Shown: positions 9,207-19,933, counted from the first letter of the stretch. The stretch is 64,000 bases of DNA from Gp1-AA145 sp963757135 (GCA_963757135.1 CAVWQE010000005.1:124001-188000); one strand, 5' to 3'. Translations and numbers: made by a program. The notes: generated from the sequence alone by a model not told the origin.

Positions 9207-9294
9207 GGATTTGTTTCCCTTCCGTGATCTGGATGCTTCTGCTTTCAAATACTTGTGCATCTCCCAGTTCCATCCCTCGAAACTCGGTTGAGCC

Positions 9295-11580
9295 TCAGAA
9301 ATCTACAGAGAGGCGCAGGAATGCGTGGGACGGAACCTTTACTGTTTCCGATACAGCTTTCCCGTTCTCAGTTATGCGGACACTCACGCCTTTCGCCGGC
9401 GGAATGTCGATGGTTGCGGACCGCGTTTCCGCCGTCGGGTTATAAAGAATGAAGTTGAGATGCCGAGGCGGAAAGTGCTCGCCTTCGAATGTGTCCACCA
9501 GATCGAGGTTCACCAGCATCAGTTCCCGATCGCTCACCTGGCCGAGGGCTTCGAACATGAGATACATCCAAATGCATTCGCCGGCGCCATAAATCTCTTT
9601 CCCAACGTTTCCTGTCTGTCCGCCGAGTTCTAAGGTCCCAAGATTTTCAAACGGAATAAATGCCATGGGAACGTTGCGGCGGTCTTCCGAACAGTTCTGA
9701 AAGAAGCTGAAGTTGTTCCTGCGCTGCTGGTCCATGAAGCGCAACAGGCCCTCTATCACGATCCCTCGCTTCATGATTCCGGTCCAGGGCAGGATGGCCT
9801 CGACATTCTCCTTAAATGCCGGATAAAGAATGGACGCCGCAGCTTGTACCATGCCGCGGATGTCATGCGTTTTCTGACTGGGATCCGAGTACCAATAGAA
9901 CATGCGCAGTTGCTGGTAGAGCAGATACTCTGCCTGTTCGCGCATTTCCAGGTCAGCAGCGGCGAGCGCACCATAGGCGAGTTCTTGAGGCTCATGAAAC
10001 AGACGGTCCGCCGGCACAGTACACATCGCGCGAACCGCGTTACGTGCCTCGTCGCGATAGCGCTCTTCTCCGGTCAGGCGGTTGGCGATCAATGCTGACC
10101 ACGCGTACAAGCCGCCAACCGCGTAATTGGTTCCAGCACCCTGGGCGCGAAGACTCGAAACCTCGTAGTAAATAGGAAAAAGATAGTCATAGTCATGCGC
10201 CATCTTTTCCGCAGTTCTGAAGGCATCAAGAAAATTGGCGATGACCTGTTTCGATCCTGCCAGGCTTCCGATCGTCGGGTATTTGATCAAGCCGTTCTCA
10301 AATGGATACCAGGAGTCTGCCCGCTCATTCGACGGACGGATGAAGTCATTGCTGATACTGCGCGTGTCCGAATGGTAGAAGCCAGGCAGGTCCGCGATCA
10401 GATCATCACACTCTCGCTGAAAACCCGGTGACGGATGTGTCTTTAAATAAAGGAGGGAGGGCCACAACACATCCGCCACCGTCATCAATTCAAAATTGTT
10501 GGCTGGTTGTTTCCAGAGCTTCGAGGTTTCCTTGACATAGGCACGAAGGCCAGTATGCCCGTCAACCTCAACATGGGTTTCGGCTTTGTGTTGCAGGTTT
10601 TCGATGGTGCCTGCTGCGAAGTCTTTCCAGTTACTTGCGCAGTGCGGCCAACTCAGCCGTTCCTCAAACAAGGGAAGCAGCGCATCCATCCAGCGGGTGA
10701 CCGCTTGTTGCTCAGTCAATAGGGCGGTTACCGGCCTTTGCAGCAGCCAATAAGAAAACCGCACTTTGCCCGCGGGAAGTATGTCGCCAGTGGCTTGATC
10801 TGCAATCAGGCCAACTCCCAGCCATTGGGTACCATCGTGGTGAATTTTAGTGAGACTGGAACAGCGATACACGAGAAAGCGCGGAATATTCTCGATCGAC
10901 ATCCAATCCATGTCGCCGACATCGAAATACATCAGAGTTTCAATGCCGACATTCTGGTCCAGAAGATAAAGAGCGGGCAGATCGTTTCCCCATGCGCCTA
11001 ACGAGTTGCGTGTAGGCTGCTGCAGCAGGACTCTTCTCCAGCTGCCGGACTGGCCTTCCATCAGTGTGGAGTTCGAATTGAGCCAGACGATGATCTGCGG
11101 TTCAACTTCGCTTCCTTGTTGAAGCCGGACCGGATGGGGCAGGTCGAGCGTGGTTTGGAATCTGAACCATGGGAAGCCGCCAGTTGCATGGGCCGTGATT
11201 TCGGCATCCCAGTTGTACAGAACAGGGTTCCCGTCGAGGCCAGCTGCACGCGCTGAGCCTTCGCAGATCACAGCGTCACTTTTCCTCGCAACTCGTGAAG
11301 CGGCCAAAGGAAACGAACGCCCGCTCACGAGCGGAACACCTGGCAAAGTCGCGGGATGCCATTCGTTCGCGACCCGCACAAAGTTCTGAAACGCCAATGG
11401 CCCTCCAGCCGACGAAATCCGCAGCTGCTGGTCCCCGTGCTCAAGAACCGTGGACAGCAGAGCCGCTTCCTCTTGAGTTGCCTGCGTTGTACGCGCTCGC
11501 AGAGGTTCCGCAAACGGTGATGAAGCTCCCGCGGCGGCCAGCATAGTTTTCATGAAGCCACGTCGATGAATGAGACTCAT
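9295..11580 (-). CDS. Tat-exported six-hairpin (alpha/alpha-toroid) protein of unknown specificity
   Basis: 761 residues. The N-terminus HRRGFMKTMLAAAGASS is a twin-arginine signal. A beta-rich region (about 50-330) is followed by a helical region (about 340-640) whose repeated W/Y-rich helices look like an (alpha/alpha)6 toroid, and a short beta-sandwich tail (about 680-761). This order is seen in several glycoside hydrolase and lyase families, but I cannot assign a family or a catalytic residue. It is the first gene of a likely operon with GH130, flavoprotein and MFS, and follows the terminator of the TonB receptor gene. Confidence 0.7.
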   Translation of the reverse strand: MSLIHRRGFMKTMLAAAGASSPFAEPLRARTTQATQEEAALLSTVLEHGDQQLRISSAGGPLAFQNFVRVANEWHPATLPGVPLVSGRSFPLAASRVARKSDAVICEGSARAAGLDGNPVLYNWDAEITAHATGGFPWFRFQTTLDLPHPVRLQQGSEVEPQIIVWLNSNSTLMEGQSGSWRRVLLQQPTRNSLGAWGNDLPALYLLDQNVGIETLMYFDVGDMDWMSIENIPRFLVYRCSSLTKIHHDGTQWLGVGLIADQATGDILPAGKVRFSYWLLQRPVTALLTEQQAVTRWMDALLPLFEERLSWPHCASNWKDFAAGTIENLQHKAETHVEVDGHTGLRAYVKETSKLWKQPANNFELMTVADVLWPSLLYLKTHPSPGFQRECDDLIADLPGFYHSDTRSISNDFIRPSNERADSWYPFENGLIKYPTIGSLAGSKQVIANFLDAFRTAEKMAHDYDYLFPIYYEVSSLRAQGAGTNYAVGGLYAWSALIANRLTGEERYRDEARNAVRAMCTVPADRLFHEPQELAYGALAAADLEMREQAEYLLYQQLRMFYWYSDPSQKTHDIRGMVQAAASILYPAFKENVEAILPWTGIMKRGIVIEGLLRFMDQQRRNNFSFFQNCSEDRRNVPMAFIPFENLGTLELGGQTGNVGKEIYGAGECIWMYLMFEALGQVSDRELMLVNLDLVDTFEGEHFPPRHLNFILYNPTAETRSATIDIPPAKGVSVRITENGKAVSETVKVPSHAFLRLSVDF

Positions 11581-11604
11581 GTGGCTATTATCGATTCGAT
11601 TTAC

Positions 11605-11640
11605 AAAAAGCCCTGCCGCGGAAAGGGACCGCAGCAGGGC
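11605..11640 (-). terminator. Rho-independent terminator after the TonB receptor gene
   Basis: On the minus strand a GC-rich hairpin, GCCCTGC-T-GCGG / GCGG... paired as GCCCTGC(11640-11634) with GCAGGGC(11616-11610) plus an inner GCGG/CCGC, is followed directly by TTTTT. It lies 6 bp past the receptor stop codon and so separates the receptor from the enzyme operon. Confidence 0.85.
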
Positions 11641-11645
11641 GTAGT

Positions 11646-14600
11646 TCAGTACTCGATCTTTAACCCAAATTGAATCGTACGGGGCCCACTCGCACTACTG
11701 ATCGCGCCAAAGCCGCTGGCAAATGCCTGGCCGGTAGGGGTATAAGAAGCAGGCGTAAACGGTGTACCCAGCTGCGGGCCGAAGCCGCCTGGACCGCCGG
11801 GTTGTTGCAGAATATGGCGATTAAAGATATTGAAAAATTCTGCCCGAAAATCGATCACCGCACGCTCACCAACAATGTTTGTTCTCTTGCCGAGTGTGAA
11901 GTTCTCATTCCGTCCTCCAAAAGTGCGGGCACTGGCCAGAGTTCTAGGCTCATTCCCGAACGTAAACGGAGCCGGCGCCGCAAACGCACTGGCATTGAAG
12001 AATGGAGTGGTGAAGGGATCCACATCTCCGCGGTTGGTCTGCTTCACTCCGGGAATCACATTCACTCGTGCGCTGCCGGTAAAGTGACATCCGGCGAACA
12101 GAACATCGCCGGCTGTGCCGGTGCATGGTGCGTAAACCGCCGTTGGAAGTCCGGACTGATAAGACAATATTCCGGACACGGACCAGCCGCCCACGATGCG
12201 GTTCGCCCAGCCTCCTGAGTTCAAGACTGGCTTGCCACGTCCCATGGGGAGTTCATAGAAGAAGCTTGCCACCAGGCTTTGAGGGGTATCGAGTTCGCTT
12301 ACAGCCTTTTCCGCTCGTCGGTCATACGAGTTCTGCCCAATCCAGGCGTTAGCTCCCATGAAGCCCGCTACACCGGGCCCGGATGAATCCGCATCTGTAA
12401 TGTTCTTCGATACCGTGTACGAAACCAGGAAACTTAGTCCTTGCGCGAAGCGTTTGTTCACCGACGCCTGCATAGCATGGTAAGTCGAATTGCCGGTACG
12501 GTCAGGCGTGAACGAGTTGTCCTCCTGATTGAAATCGCCATATTGAGGGAACGGGCGATAAATCTGGTTGAGCGGCCCTGAGAAGTTTGCGTAGGGGAGC
12601 TGTACGCCGGCCGCAATTGCATTAGGGCACGGGGCTACACCTGGCGGAGGCGCACCGGTAAGGCAACTAGAGTTCGTGCCCAGCTCCGAGCTAAATTGGG
12701 TGAAGAAAGGTAGCAGAGCAGGATTGGTTTGATTCGGAATAACGTTCAGCGCGGGAAGATGAGTTCCCTTCGAACCCACATACGCGACGCTCACTTGCAG
12801 ATTTTTGGTGATCTGCCGCTGAACGTCGAGGTTCCAGGATTGGATGTCGGCAGGCCTTCCGCTGTTGCGAGGCACCAGCAAAACGCCGCCGTTTCCATTT
12901 TGCCCTTCGGGTATGAATGGACCCGACGGAGCCAGGATGTGCGGGAACCCGTTATCAATCTGAAATGGCGCGCCGTTGCCGACGCTCAGGTTCTCGATAT
13001 TGAAAAATCCCAATGCGTCCTGATCGGCAAAGGATCCTTCTTTTAGCGGCTCATAGAATATTCCGTATCCACCGCGCAGTACGGTCTTGTCATTGATACT
13101 GTAAGCAAAACCCAGTCGCGGCCCAAAGGCTTTGGTGTAGGTGTCCTGAAGCCGCGTCTGCCCGTTACGTCCTGGGCCGCTTCCATAGTACGTGTACGCC
13201 CCCGGAATGTTGCCTGCGCCAGGATTGGCAAGCGTAGGATCCACTGCCGAGAAGCGATCCTGCGATTCCCGGGCCGGTAAATCCAAGTCGTAACGCAAAC
13301 CATAATTTAAAGTCAGACGCGAAGTAGCCTTATAAGTGTCCTGGCCGAAGAAGGAGAAATCCTTGTAGCGTACTCCGAGTGTGTGACCGTAATTCAGTGT
13401 CCCATTATCGACCAGGCCAAATAGTGCGCTGGCGACAGCATAGCCACCCGTACCGCCACTGGTACCGGTTGAGCTGGTTTCGGCCGCGTCAAAATGGAAT
13501 TCGCCGGAAGATTGCGTGAGCCGGCGGGTGTTGAATTGCAAGTCACGAAGGCCGCCGCCGAATTTCATGGTATGTTTTCCGCGGACCACGCTCACCGAGT
13601 CGTCTCCCTGATACACGTTGTCGGCAAACTGTGAGGCGCCGCAGTTGTTCAGATTGTCCTGATAGTTCGTTCCGATGAACTTGATACAGGGGAATGTGGT
13701 TTCGGCTACGCCAGTCAGGCCCAGCTTTTGCGGCCAATTCTGGCCCAGACCATTGGATGATTCCGTTCTAAAGCGCCGGCTGAATCCCACCAGCAACTGG
13801 TTCACCACGGTTGGACTGAAGATGTAGTTGTGGCTGAACCTTGCGTAACGGGTGTCTTGCGGGGTTTGTGAACCGAGGAAAGGCGCCAAAATCGAACTGC
13901 CACCAGTCTTTGTATTGTCATAGTCAAAACCAAACGAGAACCGCTGCTTGTCTGAAATGTTCTGGTCGATTTTAAGGTCCCACAAGTTTGCTTGCGTGCT
14001 TGAAGTCGAGCGGTCGAATACGTTATTGGTCAAACCGCCGCTGGTCGCCGGGAGCAATGAGAAGACCTGAGTCATTACCGCGCTGGGAGTGTAGTTGGGG
14101 TCGTTTGACAGAAGGTCATTCGCAATGGCGTTATGTGTCGTAGGATCATACAGTTGGTTGATAACGTTGTTGCTCGCATCACGGTCATTGCAAATCCCGG
14201 CGGTAAATCCGGTCTGGCAAATCCCCGAAAAATCTCCATTCCGAAAGGATTCGGGAATATAGCTGGTAGGGCCGGAGCTTCCCGTGTGAAAGCGAAATCC
14301 TTCGTAATCGAAAAAGAAAAACGTTTTGTTTTTGCCGTCATATAGGTGAGGAATGTACACGGGGCCGCCGACGGTAAAGCCAAAGTCATTTTGAGTATCT
14401 ACTGGCTTAGGCGAAAGTGGATGCCCGACAGCGCGGTTATACGCGTTTTGCGTGTTGAGCGTCCACGCATTTGCATCCAAGGCGCGGTTTCGCAGGAAGT
14501 CATAGGCGGAGCCGTGGAAGTCATTGGTCCCGGACTTCATGGTCAAGTTGACAATCCCATCGCCGGATTCGCCGAACTCAGGTGCGAAGTTGCTCTGCAG

Positions 14601-15278
14601 CACCCTAAATTCCTGCACCCCTTCCGCGGACACGCCCTTGTTCCACTGCGTGTTCGGCGACACCAGGGAGATCGAAACCCCGTCCACCAGCACGTCGGTG
14701 CCACCCATCTGGCCGCCATTTACTTTGAAATCATCGGTCGAGTTGCTCCCGGGATCGTTGCCAACATTCCCCACAAAACCGGGTACCAACGTGATGAATT
14801 GAACCGGGTTGCGGATCGTCCCCGAAACTTCCAGCGGAAGGTTCGCCACCAGACTGTTCTGCACAGTCGAACCAATGTCTGAAGTTTCAGTCTCTAATTG
14901 AGCGGCGTCGGCGCTCACGGTGACAGATTCCGTCGCTTCGCCCACTTGCAGTTGTACGTCCAACCCAACGGTGCTGTTTGTTGCTACCGTGACACCGTCT
15001 CGTACGTACTTCTTCATACCGCTCATCTCGACCGTAATCTCGTAGCGGCCGGGTGGAAGGTTCGGCAAGGCATAGACTCCGGCGCCAGTGGTTGTGGCTG
15101 CGACGGTAAGCCCATTGTCCACGTTCCTGGCCGTAACGGCCGCTCCAGCAACGGCAGCATTACTAGGATCGACCACCGTCCCTTGAATGTTTCCGTTTGT
15201 AGTTTGTCCCGAGGCTGAGAGGACGAGAACCGCTGCGAATAGCCCAGACACGAAAAGCAGACGCAAAAAGTCTTTCAC
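11646..15278 (-). CDS. TonB-dependent receptor with N-terminal carboxypeptidase-regulatory-like domain
   Basis: 1210 residues from GTG at 15278 with AGGAGG 5 bp upstream. A signal peptide (1-25) is followed by a CarboxypepD_reg-like beta-sandwich (about 27-110), a plug domain (about 120-240) and a long barrel ending in an aromatic-terminated strand (TIQFGLKIEY), the usual form of acidobacterial Oar-like receptors. It should take up a large substrate across the outer membrane, powered by TonB/ExbBD encoded elsewhere. It is divergent from the membrane-bound winged-helix regulator and precedes the enzyme operon. No SusD-like gene is adjacent. Confidence 0.93.
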   Translation of the reverse strand: MKDFLRLLFVSGLFAAVLVLSASGQTTNGNIQGTVVDPSNAAVAGAAVTARNVDNGLTVAATTTGAGVYALPNLPPGRYEITVEMSGMKKYVRDGVTVATNSTVGLDVQLQVGEATESVTVSADAAQLETETSDIGSTVQNSLVANLPLEVSGTIRNPVQFITLVPGFVGNVGNDPGSNSTDDFKVNGGQMGGTDVLVDGVSISLVSPNTQWNKGVSAEGVQEFRVLQSNFAPEFGESGDGIVNLTMKSGTNDFHGSAYDFLRNRALDANAWTLNTQNAYNRAVGHPLSPKPVDTQNDFGFTVGGPVYIPHLYDGKNKTFFFFDYEGFRFHTGSSGPTSYIPESFRNGDFSGICQTGFTAGICNDRDASNNVINQLYDPTTHNAIANDLLSNDPNYTPSAVMTQVFSLLPATSGGLTNNVFDRSTSSTQANLWDLKIDQNISDKQRFSFGFDYDNTKTGGSSILAPFLGSQTPQDTRYARFSHNYIFSPTVVNQLLVGFSRRFRTESSNGLGQNWPQKLGLTGVAETTFPCIKFIGTNYQDNLNNCGASQFADNVYQGDDSVSVVRGKHTMKFGGGLRDLQFNTRRLTQSSGEFHFDAAETSSTGTSGGTGGYAVASALFGLVDNGTLNYGHTLGVRYKDFSFFGQDTYKATSRLTLNYGLRYDLDLPARESQDRFSAVDPTLANPGAGNIPGAYTYYGSGPGRNGQTRLQDTYTKAFGPRLGFAYSINDKTVLRGGYGIFYEPLKEGSFADQDALGFFNIENLSVGNGAPFQIDNGFPHILAPSGPFIPEGQNGNGGVLLVPRNSGRPADIQSWNLDVQRQITKNLQVSVAYVGSKGTHLPALNVIPNQTNPALLPFFTQFSSELGTNSSCLTGAPPPGVAPCPNAIAAGVQLPYANFSGPLNQIYRPFPQYGDFNQEDNSFTPDRTGNSTYHAMQASVNKRFAQGLSFLVSYTVSKNITDADSSGPGVAGFMGANAWIGQNSYDRRAEKAVSELDTPQSLVASFFYELPMGRGKPVLNSGGWANRIVGGWSVSGILSYQSGLPTAVYAPCTGTAGDVLFAGCHFTGSARVNVIPGVKQTNRGDVDPFTTPFFNASAFAAPAPFTFGNEPRTLASARTFGGRNENFTLGKRTNIVGERAVIDFRAEFFNIFNRHILQQPGGPGGFGPQLGTPFTPASYTPTGQAFASGFGAISSASGPRTIQFGLKIEY

Positions 15279-15566
15279 TCCGGCCTCCTGGCTAGGAAGT
15301 TTCTCTCCGCTCTTCCATAGCTGATATACAGAAACTCATATCCACGAAAAGCCAAACTAGAGATTGTGGGGCTAAGTGTAACGCTTCTCTGAGAGGCGAA
15401 GAAAAGGGCGTAGCTTGTAAATTCATGGTGATTCACATATGAATCCGGGCTGCAAAGACGTTTGCAGCCGGGTATTCTTTACCCGCTTCCAATATTTCCC
15501 AGCGCAAACCTCGTGTGGTACTATGCCTGCACTGGATTACCTCGACGGCAGCCACGTCGCTCCTCA

Positions 15567-16877
15567 ATGAGTACCCCAGCTCCTCAACCCGCAGTCATTG
15601 ACGATCCTCTCAGTGACGAGCGATGGCTTCTTGTTCAGAGAATCGTCTCCAGCTCGCCTTTTCAAAAGAGCGGGCGATTGCGCGACCTGCTCCAATACCT
15701 TGTTGAGCAAACCATTCGCGGCTGCCCTCACGAACTGACGGAGCAGCATATTGGCGAGGCGCTATTTCACAAACCTGCGGGATACAGTCCTCTCGAGGAC
15801 AGTTCAGTCCGTGTGCATGTACGGCAACTGCGTCTCAAGTTACACGAATATTTTGATGGAGTTGGGCGCGAAGAAAAACTAATTGTTGAAATACCCAGGG
15901 GGTCATACGCACCGACGTTCAGGAACGCGAAAGTCGCAGAAATCGCGCCCGTTACCATCGCGGAGATAGCGCCGGTCGTGCCACGGCTGCGTCGGGTAAT
16001 GTTGCCGTGGGTTTTGTCCGGACTTCTGGCAATACTTTGTGGGGTTTTGCTCTATCGGTCGCAAACGAGCGTTCAGGGAGCAGCTACCTCTGTCATGGCC
16101 CCTGCATGGCCTTTCTCGCAGATTTTCGACGCCAAGCACCAAACCGTTATTGTCGTCGCGGATTGCAACTACGGCATGCTGCGAATCCTGACTGGGCAGC
16201 GAGGTTCGCTTGAGCAGTATGTAAATCACGAATTTCCGCAGCGTGCCGCAGTCTCAAAAATGGGCGACGCTGGTTCGTCCTTCGACGACTATATTTCCAA
16301 TTCGACGCTAACATCGTTTGCGGATGTTGCCGATGCAGTATCGCTGATCAAGATGGCGGGGTCGTTACAGAAACAGGTTTTCGTACGCTCCGCGAAGGAC
16401 TTGAAAGTGCGGGACTTGGATCATGAGAACTACATTTTCATTGGGAGCCCGGCCTCGAATCCGTGGGTCGCGCTTTTCCAGGACAGACTGAACTTTCGCG
16501 AATCTGAGGCAGCAGTCGGTAAGAGCGTGAAATCTTTTTTGAACACACGTCCCTTGCCCGGCGAGCAGGCACAATATCAAGGCCTGCGGTGGACGGGCAT
16601 GGAGGGAGAGGACTATGCGACGATAGCGCTCCTTCCCAATATGACCCATGATGGAAGTGTTCTGATATTGCAAGGCTTGCAACAAGAGGGAACCGAAGCC
16701 GCAGGGCGCTTTCTGGCAGAGCCCGACAACCGGCGCCTGTTACAAAATGCGCTTGGAGTCCAGCTTTCCGACGCGAAAAGCCAAAACGTCTGGTTCGAAG
16801 CGCTCGTTCGGTCTCGCACTGTTTCCGGGGCGCCAAACTCAACCACGCTGGTTTCAGTCCGCCGCTTCAGTGATTAG
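15567..16877 (+). CDS. Membrane-anchored winged-helix transcriptional regulator
   Basis: 436 residues from ATG at 15567; no strong ribosome-binding site is visible, and an upstream TTG at 15462 is less likely. Residues about 15-118 form a winged-helix domain of the kind common in Acidobacteria (RLRDLLQYLVEQTI ... SSVRVHVRQLRLKLHEYF ... IPRGSYAPTF). A single membrane segment follows at about 143-163, then a periplasmic region of about 270 residues of unknown fold. The layout resembles ToxR/CadC one-component regulators. Its position divergent from the TonB receptor suggests it controls that receptor and the island. Confidence 0.8.
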   Translation: MSTPAPQPAVIDDPLSDERWLLVQRIVSSSPFQKSGRLRDLLQYLVEQTIRGCPHELTEQHIGEALFHKPAGYSPLEDSSVRVHVRQLRLKLHEYFDGVGREEKLIVEIPRGSYAPTFRNAKVAEIAPVTIAEIAPVVPRLRRVMLPWVLSGLLAILCGVLLYRSQTSVQGAATSVMAPAWPFSQIFDAKHQTVIVVADCNYGMLRILTGQRGSLEQYVNHEFPQRAAVSKMGDAGSSFDDYISNSTLTSFADVADAVSLIKMAGSLQKQVFVRSAKDLKVRDLDHENYIFIGSPASNPWVALFQDRLNFRESEAAVGKSVKSFLNTRPLPGEQAQYQGLRWTGMEGEDYATIALLPNMTHDGSVLILQGLQQEGTEAAGRFLAEPDNRRLLQNALGVQLSDAKSQNVWFEALVRSRTVSGAPNSTTLVSVRRFSD

Positions 16878-16922
16878 CATCAGAGGTTTTGTTTTAAGTG
16901 GCTGGTGGTAGACTGACGCGGC

Positions 16923-18107
16923 TTGGCAGGCTCGACGCCTTCGATTCTCGTGAGTTGCTATTTCCAAGTCTTTTGCCCTGCGATTTGGCGCAAGGGCCGA
17001 CGTGTCCTCCTCCTCTGGTTGTTTTCTGTGCTGGCAGCTTCCGCTCAGACGCAAGTTAACGCCTTACTCGACCAGGCACGCGCGCATGAGAAGTCCGGTG
17101 ACTACCCGAGTGCCGAGCAAATCTACAACCAGGCCCTTGCGATCAACCGAGATGACCCTGAGATCCTCAAGCGCCTGGGCATCGTGGAACAAACGGAATT
17201 GAAGTTTGACCAATCCATCGAGCACTTTCGTCGAGTGCTTGCTCGCGACCCAAAGTATCCCCAGGTCAAATTTTTCGTGGGAGTTTCGTACTTCGGCAAG
17301 CACGACTTCCCTACCGCCATCGAGAACTTCCAACAAGAACTGGCGACGGAAAGGCCACATCCACGTTGCCGCTATTATCTTGCGTTGGCACTGCGGTCCT
17401 CCGGTCGTATCGACGACGCCATCGCGCAACTGGATAGCGCAGTCACTGATAATCCCAAGGACGCAGACGCTTACTATGAACTTGCGCGTATGCACACTAA
17501 CGCGTCACTGCAAGCGATTGAAAAACTCAAAGAACTTGATCAGGATTCCTTTCAACTACATGCGTTGATGGGGGAAACTTATGCCGGGGAAAAACAATAT
17601 GGAGACGCGATACGCGAGTACAAGGCCGCTCTGGCCAAGCGTCCGGACGCGCCAGGAATTCATTTCTCAATCGGGGTCGCATATTGGGTCCAGCATGAGT
17701 GGGAGAGTGCAGAACCTGAATTTCTTCAGGCGTTCAAGGAGAATCCCGATGATCCATTGACCAACCTCTACCTTGGCGATATCGCGGTGCACGAACAACA
17801 ATTTGCAGAGGCCTGCCGGTATTTGCGTGTCGCTGAGAAGGGTCAGCCGAATATGGCTCAAGTTCACATGCTTTTGGGCGAATGTTATCGCGGACAGAAG
17901 GATCCCGAGAAAGCGAGATCTGAACTCCTTGCCGCCATCGACGCCGACCCGGCGGCGGCGCAGCCTCACTATCTCTTGGCCCAGGTGTATGACGAATTGC
18001 ACAACCCCGAAGCAAGCGCCCAGGAACTCGCCCAGTTCGACAGGCTTTCGAAGCTCGAACTGGAAAAAGCTGGTCGCGTCCGCGGGTCGAGCGGGGAACG
18101 CAAATAG
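16923..18107 (+). CDS. Secreted TPR protein
   Basis: 394 residues from a TTG at 16923; GTG at 16950 is an alternative and neither has a clear ribosome-binding site, so the start is uncertain. A hydrophobic stretch (RRVLLLWLFSVLAASAQT) is a Sec signal peptide. At least eight tandem TPR units follow (A-x2-Y-x2-A-L pattern, e.g. DYPSAEQIYNQALAINRDDPEILKRLG begins one). TPRs bind proteins; here the partner is probably periplasmic or at the outer membrane. It lies between the regulator and the CRTAC1-like gene and is likely cotranscribed with both. Confidence 0.85.
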   Translation: MAGSTPSILVSCYFQVFCPAIWRKGRRVLLLWLFSVLAASAQTQVNALLDQARAHEKSGDYPSAEQIYNQALAINRDDPEILKRLGIVEQTELKFDQSIEHFRRVLARDPKYPQVKFFVGVSYFGKHDFPTAIENFQQELATERPHPRCRYYLALALRSSGRIDDAIAQLDSAVTDNPKDADAYYELARMHTNASLQAIEKLKELDQDSFQLHALMGETYAGEKQYGDAIREYKAALAKRPDAPGIHFSIGVAYWVQHEWESAEPEFLQAFKENPDDPLTNLYLGDIAVHEQQFAEACRYLRVAEKGQPNMAQVHMLLGECYRGQKDPEKARSELLAAIDADPAAAQPHYLLAQVYDELHNPEASAQELAQFDRLSKLELEKAGRVRGSSGERK

Positions 18108-18185
18108 TTTGGCCTCCGCTTCTTCCCTTTACGGCATTCGGCGCCTCAGCGCACCCGGTTTCTGGAAGATCGGGTTTCTGGCAAG

Positions 18186-19908
18186 ATGATCGAAACCCCA
18201 AAATCGTACTTGCTTGCAAGCAAGTGTAGGCTGCTGTTTGTGTGTCTAGCATTGGTGACGTCGCTGATGGCCTACGGCCAAGAGCCGGCCAAAGGCCAGA
18301 TCGGTTCAACAACGTCCCACTTCTCCGATGTGACCTCTGCTGTCGGAGTGCACTTTCAGAATGTTGCGTCGCATACCTCAAGAAAATACCTGATTGAGAC
18401 CATGGGTTCGAGCGTCGCGTTGCTCGATTACGATAACGATGGCCGGCTCGATATTTTCCTCGCTAACGGCGCCTCTCTCTCCGATCCCACGCCGCAGCAA
18501 GCTATTCCTCAGAAGAGTGGACCGCGTAACTGGAACCGGCTTTATCATCAGAAAACCGATGGTACTTTCGAGGACGTCACCGAACGAGCCGGACTGCAAG
18601 GCGAGGGTTATGGAATGGGAGTTGCAGTCGGCGACTACGACAATGACGGCTACGAAGATTTATATGTGACTGCGTTCGGCGGAAATAAGCTTTACCACAA
18701 CAATCGAGATGGCACATTTACCGACGTGACCAATCAGGCCGGCGTGCGCGGCAGTGGCTGGTCCACCAGCGCGGCATGGGTTGATCTTGATAACGATGGG
18801 CTGCTCGATCTGGTGGTGCTCCGTTATCTGGACTGGAACTTTGACGATATCTGGTGCGGCGAGCATCGCGAAGGATATCGCTCATACTGCACCCCGGATG
18901 TATTCCGCCCAGTTAGGCCTTTGGTTTTCCACAATGATGGAAACGTCCATTTCACAGAAATCTCGCAGAAGATCGGCATGGACGAACTCGGCAAAGGATT
19001 AGGCATCGCCGTCGCCGACTACGATCGCGATGGACGAATCGACGTTTGTGTGGCGAACGATTCCATGCCGGAATTCTTGTACCACAATGAGGGCAACAAT
19101 CGGTTTAAGGAAGTTGGGCTCTCTGCCGGCATTGCGGTCGATGGCGAAGGCCACAGCTTTGCAGGAATGGGAGTAGATTTCGCCGACTACAACAACGATG
19201 GATTGCCAGACTTGTTGATCACGGATTTGGCCGATCAAATGTATGCCCTTTACCGAAACAATGGGAATGGCATATTCGCCTATGAAACCTACTCGTCGGG
19301 TTTAGGCCGGTTCACGATAAAGCTCCGGGTGGGGCTTTCGATTTTTCGACTATGACAACGATGGCTACAAAGATCTCTTGATCGCTCAAGGCCACGACCT
19401 GGACAACATTCAATTGACTTTCCCGAATCTTCGCTATCGCGAGCCCATGCTGCTGGCAAGGAACACCGGCCACGGCTTCGTAGATGTTTCCAAAGATGCT
19501 GGCAGCATTTTCGCGGAGCCCTGGGTAGGGCGCGGACTGGCTGTCGGCGACATTAATAACGATGGCCGCCTGGATGCAGTGATTACAACAAATGACGGTC
19601 CGGCGTATGTTTTGCGGAATGACACCGTAACCCAAAATAACTGGCTCACTCTGGACTTGATTGGGCACAAGAGCAATCGCGACGCCATCGGAGCAGAAGT
19701 CAAGCTTGTGACGCCGGAAGGCGTCCAATTTGCGACCGTAACCACGGCGGGCAGTTATCTTTCCTCAAGCGATAAGAGGGTTCACTTTGGATTGAGTTCG
19801 CATTCGATGGCCGCAAGGATTGAAATCCGCTGGCCAAGTGGCGTTCATCAGATTCTGCAAAACGTGAGGTCCGACCAGGTTCTGCGCGTGGATGAACCGG
19901 TTAATTAA
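18186..19908 (+). CDS. CRTAC1-like FG-GAP/ASPIC-UnbV protein, frameshifted
   Basis: Two frames make one protein of about 573 residues: a signal peptide, then FG-GAP/VCBS propeller repeats with repeated calcium-type motifs (DYDNDGRLD, DYDNDGYED, DLDNDGLLD, DYDRDGRID, DYNNDGLPD), and an ASPIC/UnbV domain at the C-terminus (NRDAIGAEVKL ... RIEIRWPSGVHQ). The first frame stops at 19355; homology resumes in the +1 frame at SGWGFRFFDYDNDG near 19321. One extra A in the AAA at 19319-19321 explains the shift. It may be an assembly error, since both halves are otherwise intact. Such proteins are often paired with TPR proteins in Acidobacteria; a role in extracellular ligand or polymer binding is inferred. 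Confidence 0.85.
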
Positions 19909-19928
19909 AAATGCCGCGATAAACGCGG
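19905..19928 (-). terminator. Possible rho-independent terminator of the minus-strand TPR gene
   Basis: Minus-strand hairpin CCGCG-TTTAT-CGCGG (5-bp stem) followed by CATTTTTAA, just past the stop of the TPR gene at 19934. The stem is short, so the call is moderate. Confidence 0.45.
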
Positions 19929-19933
19929 ATCCG

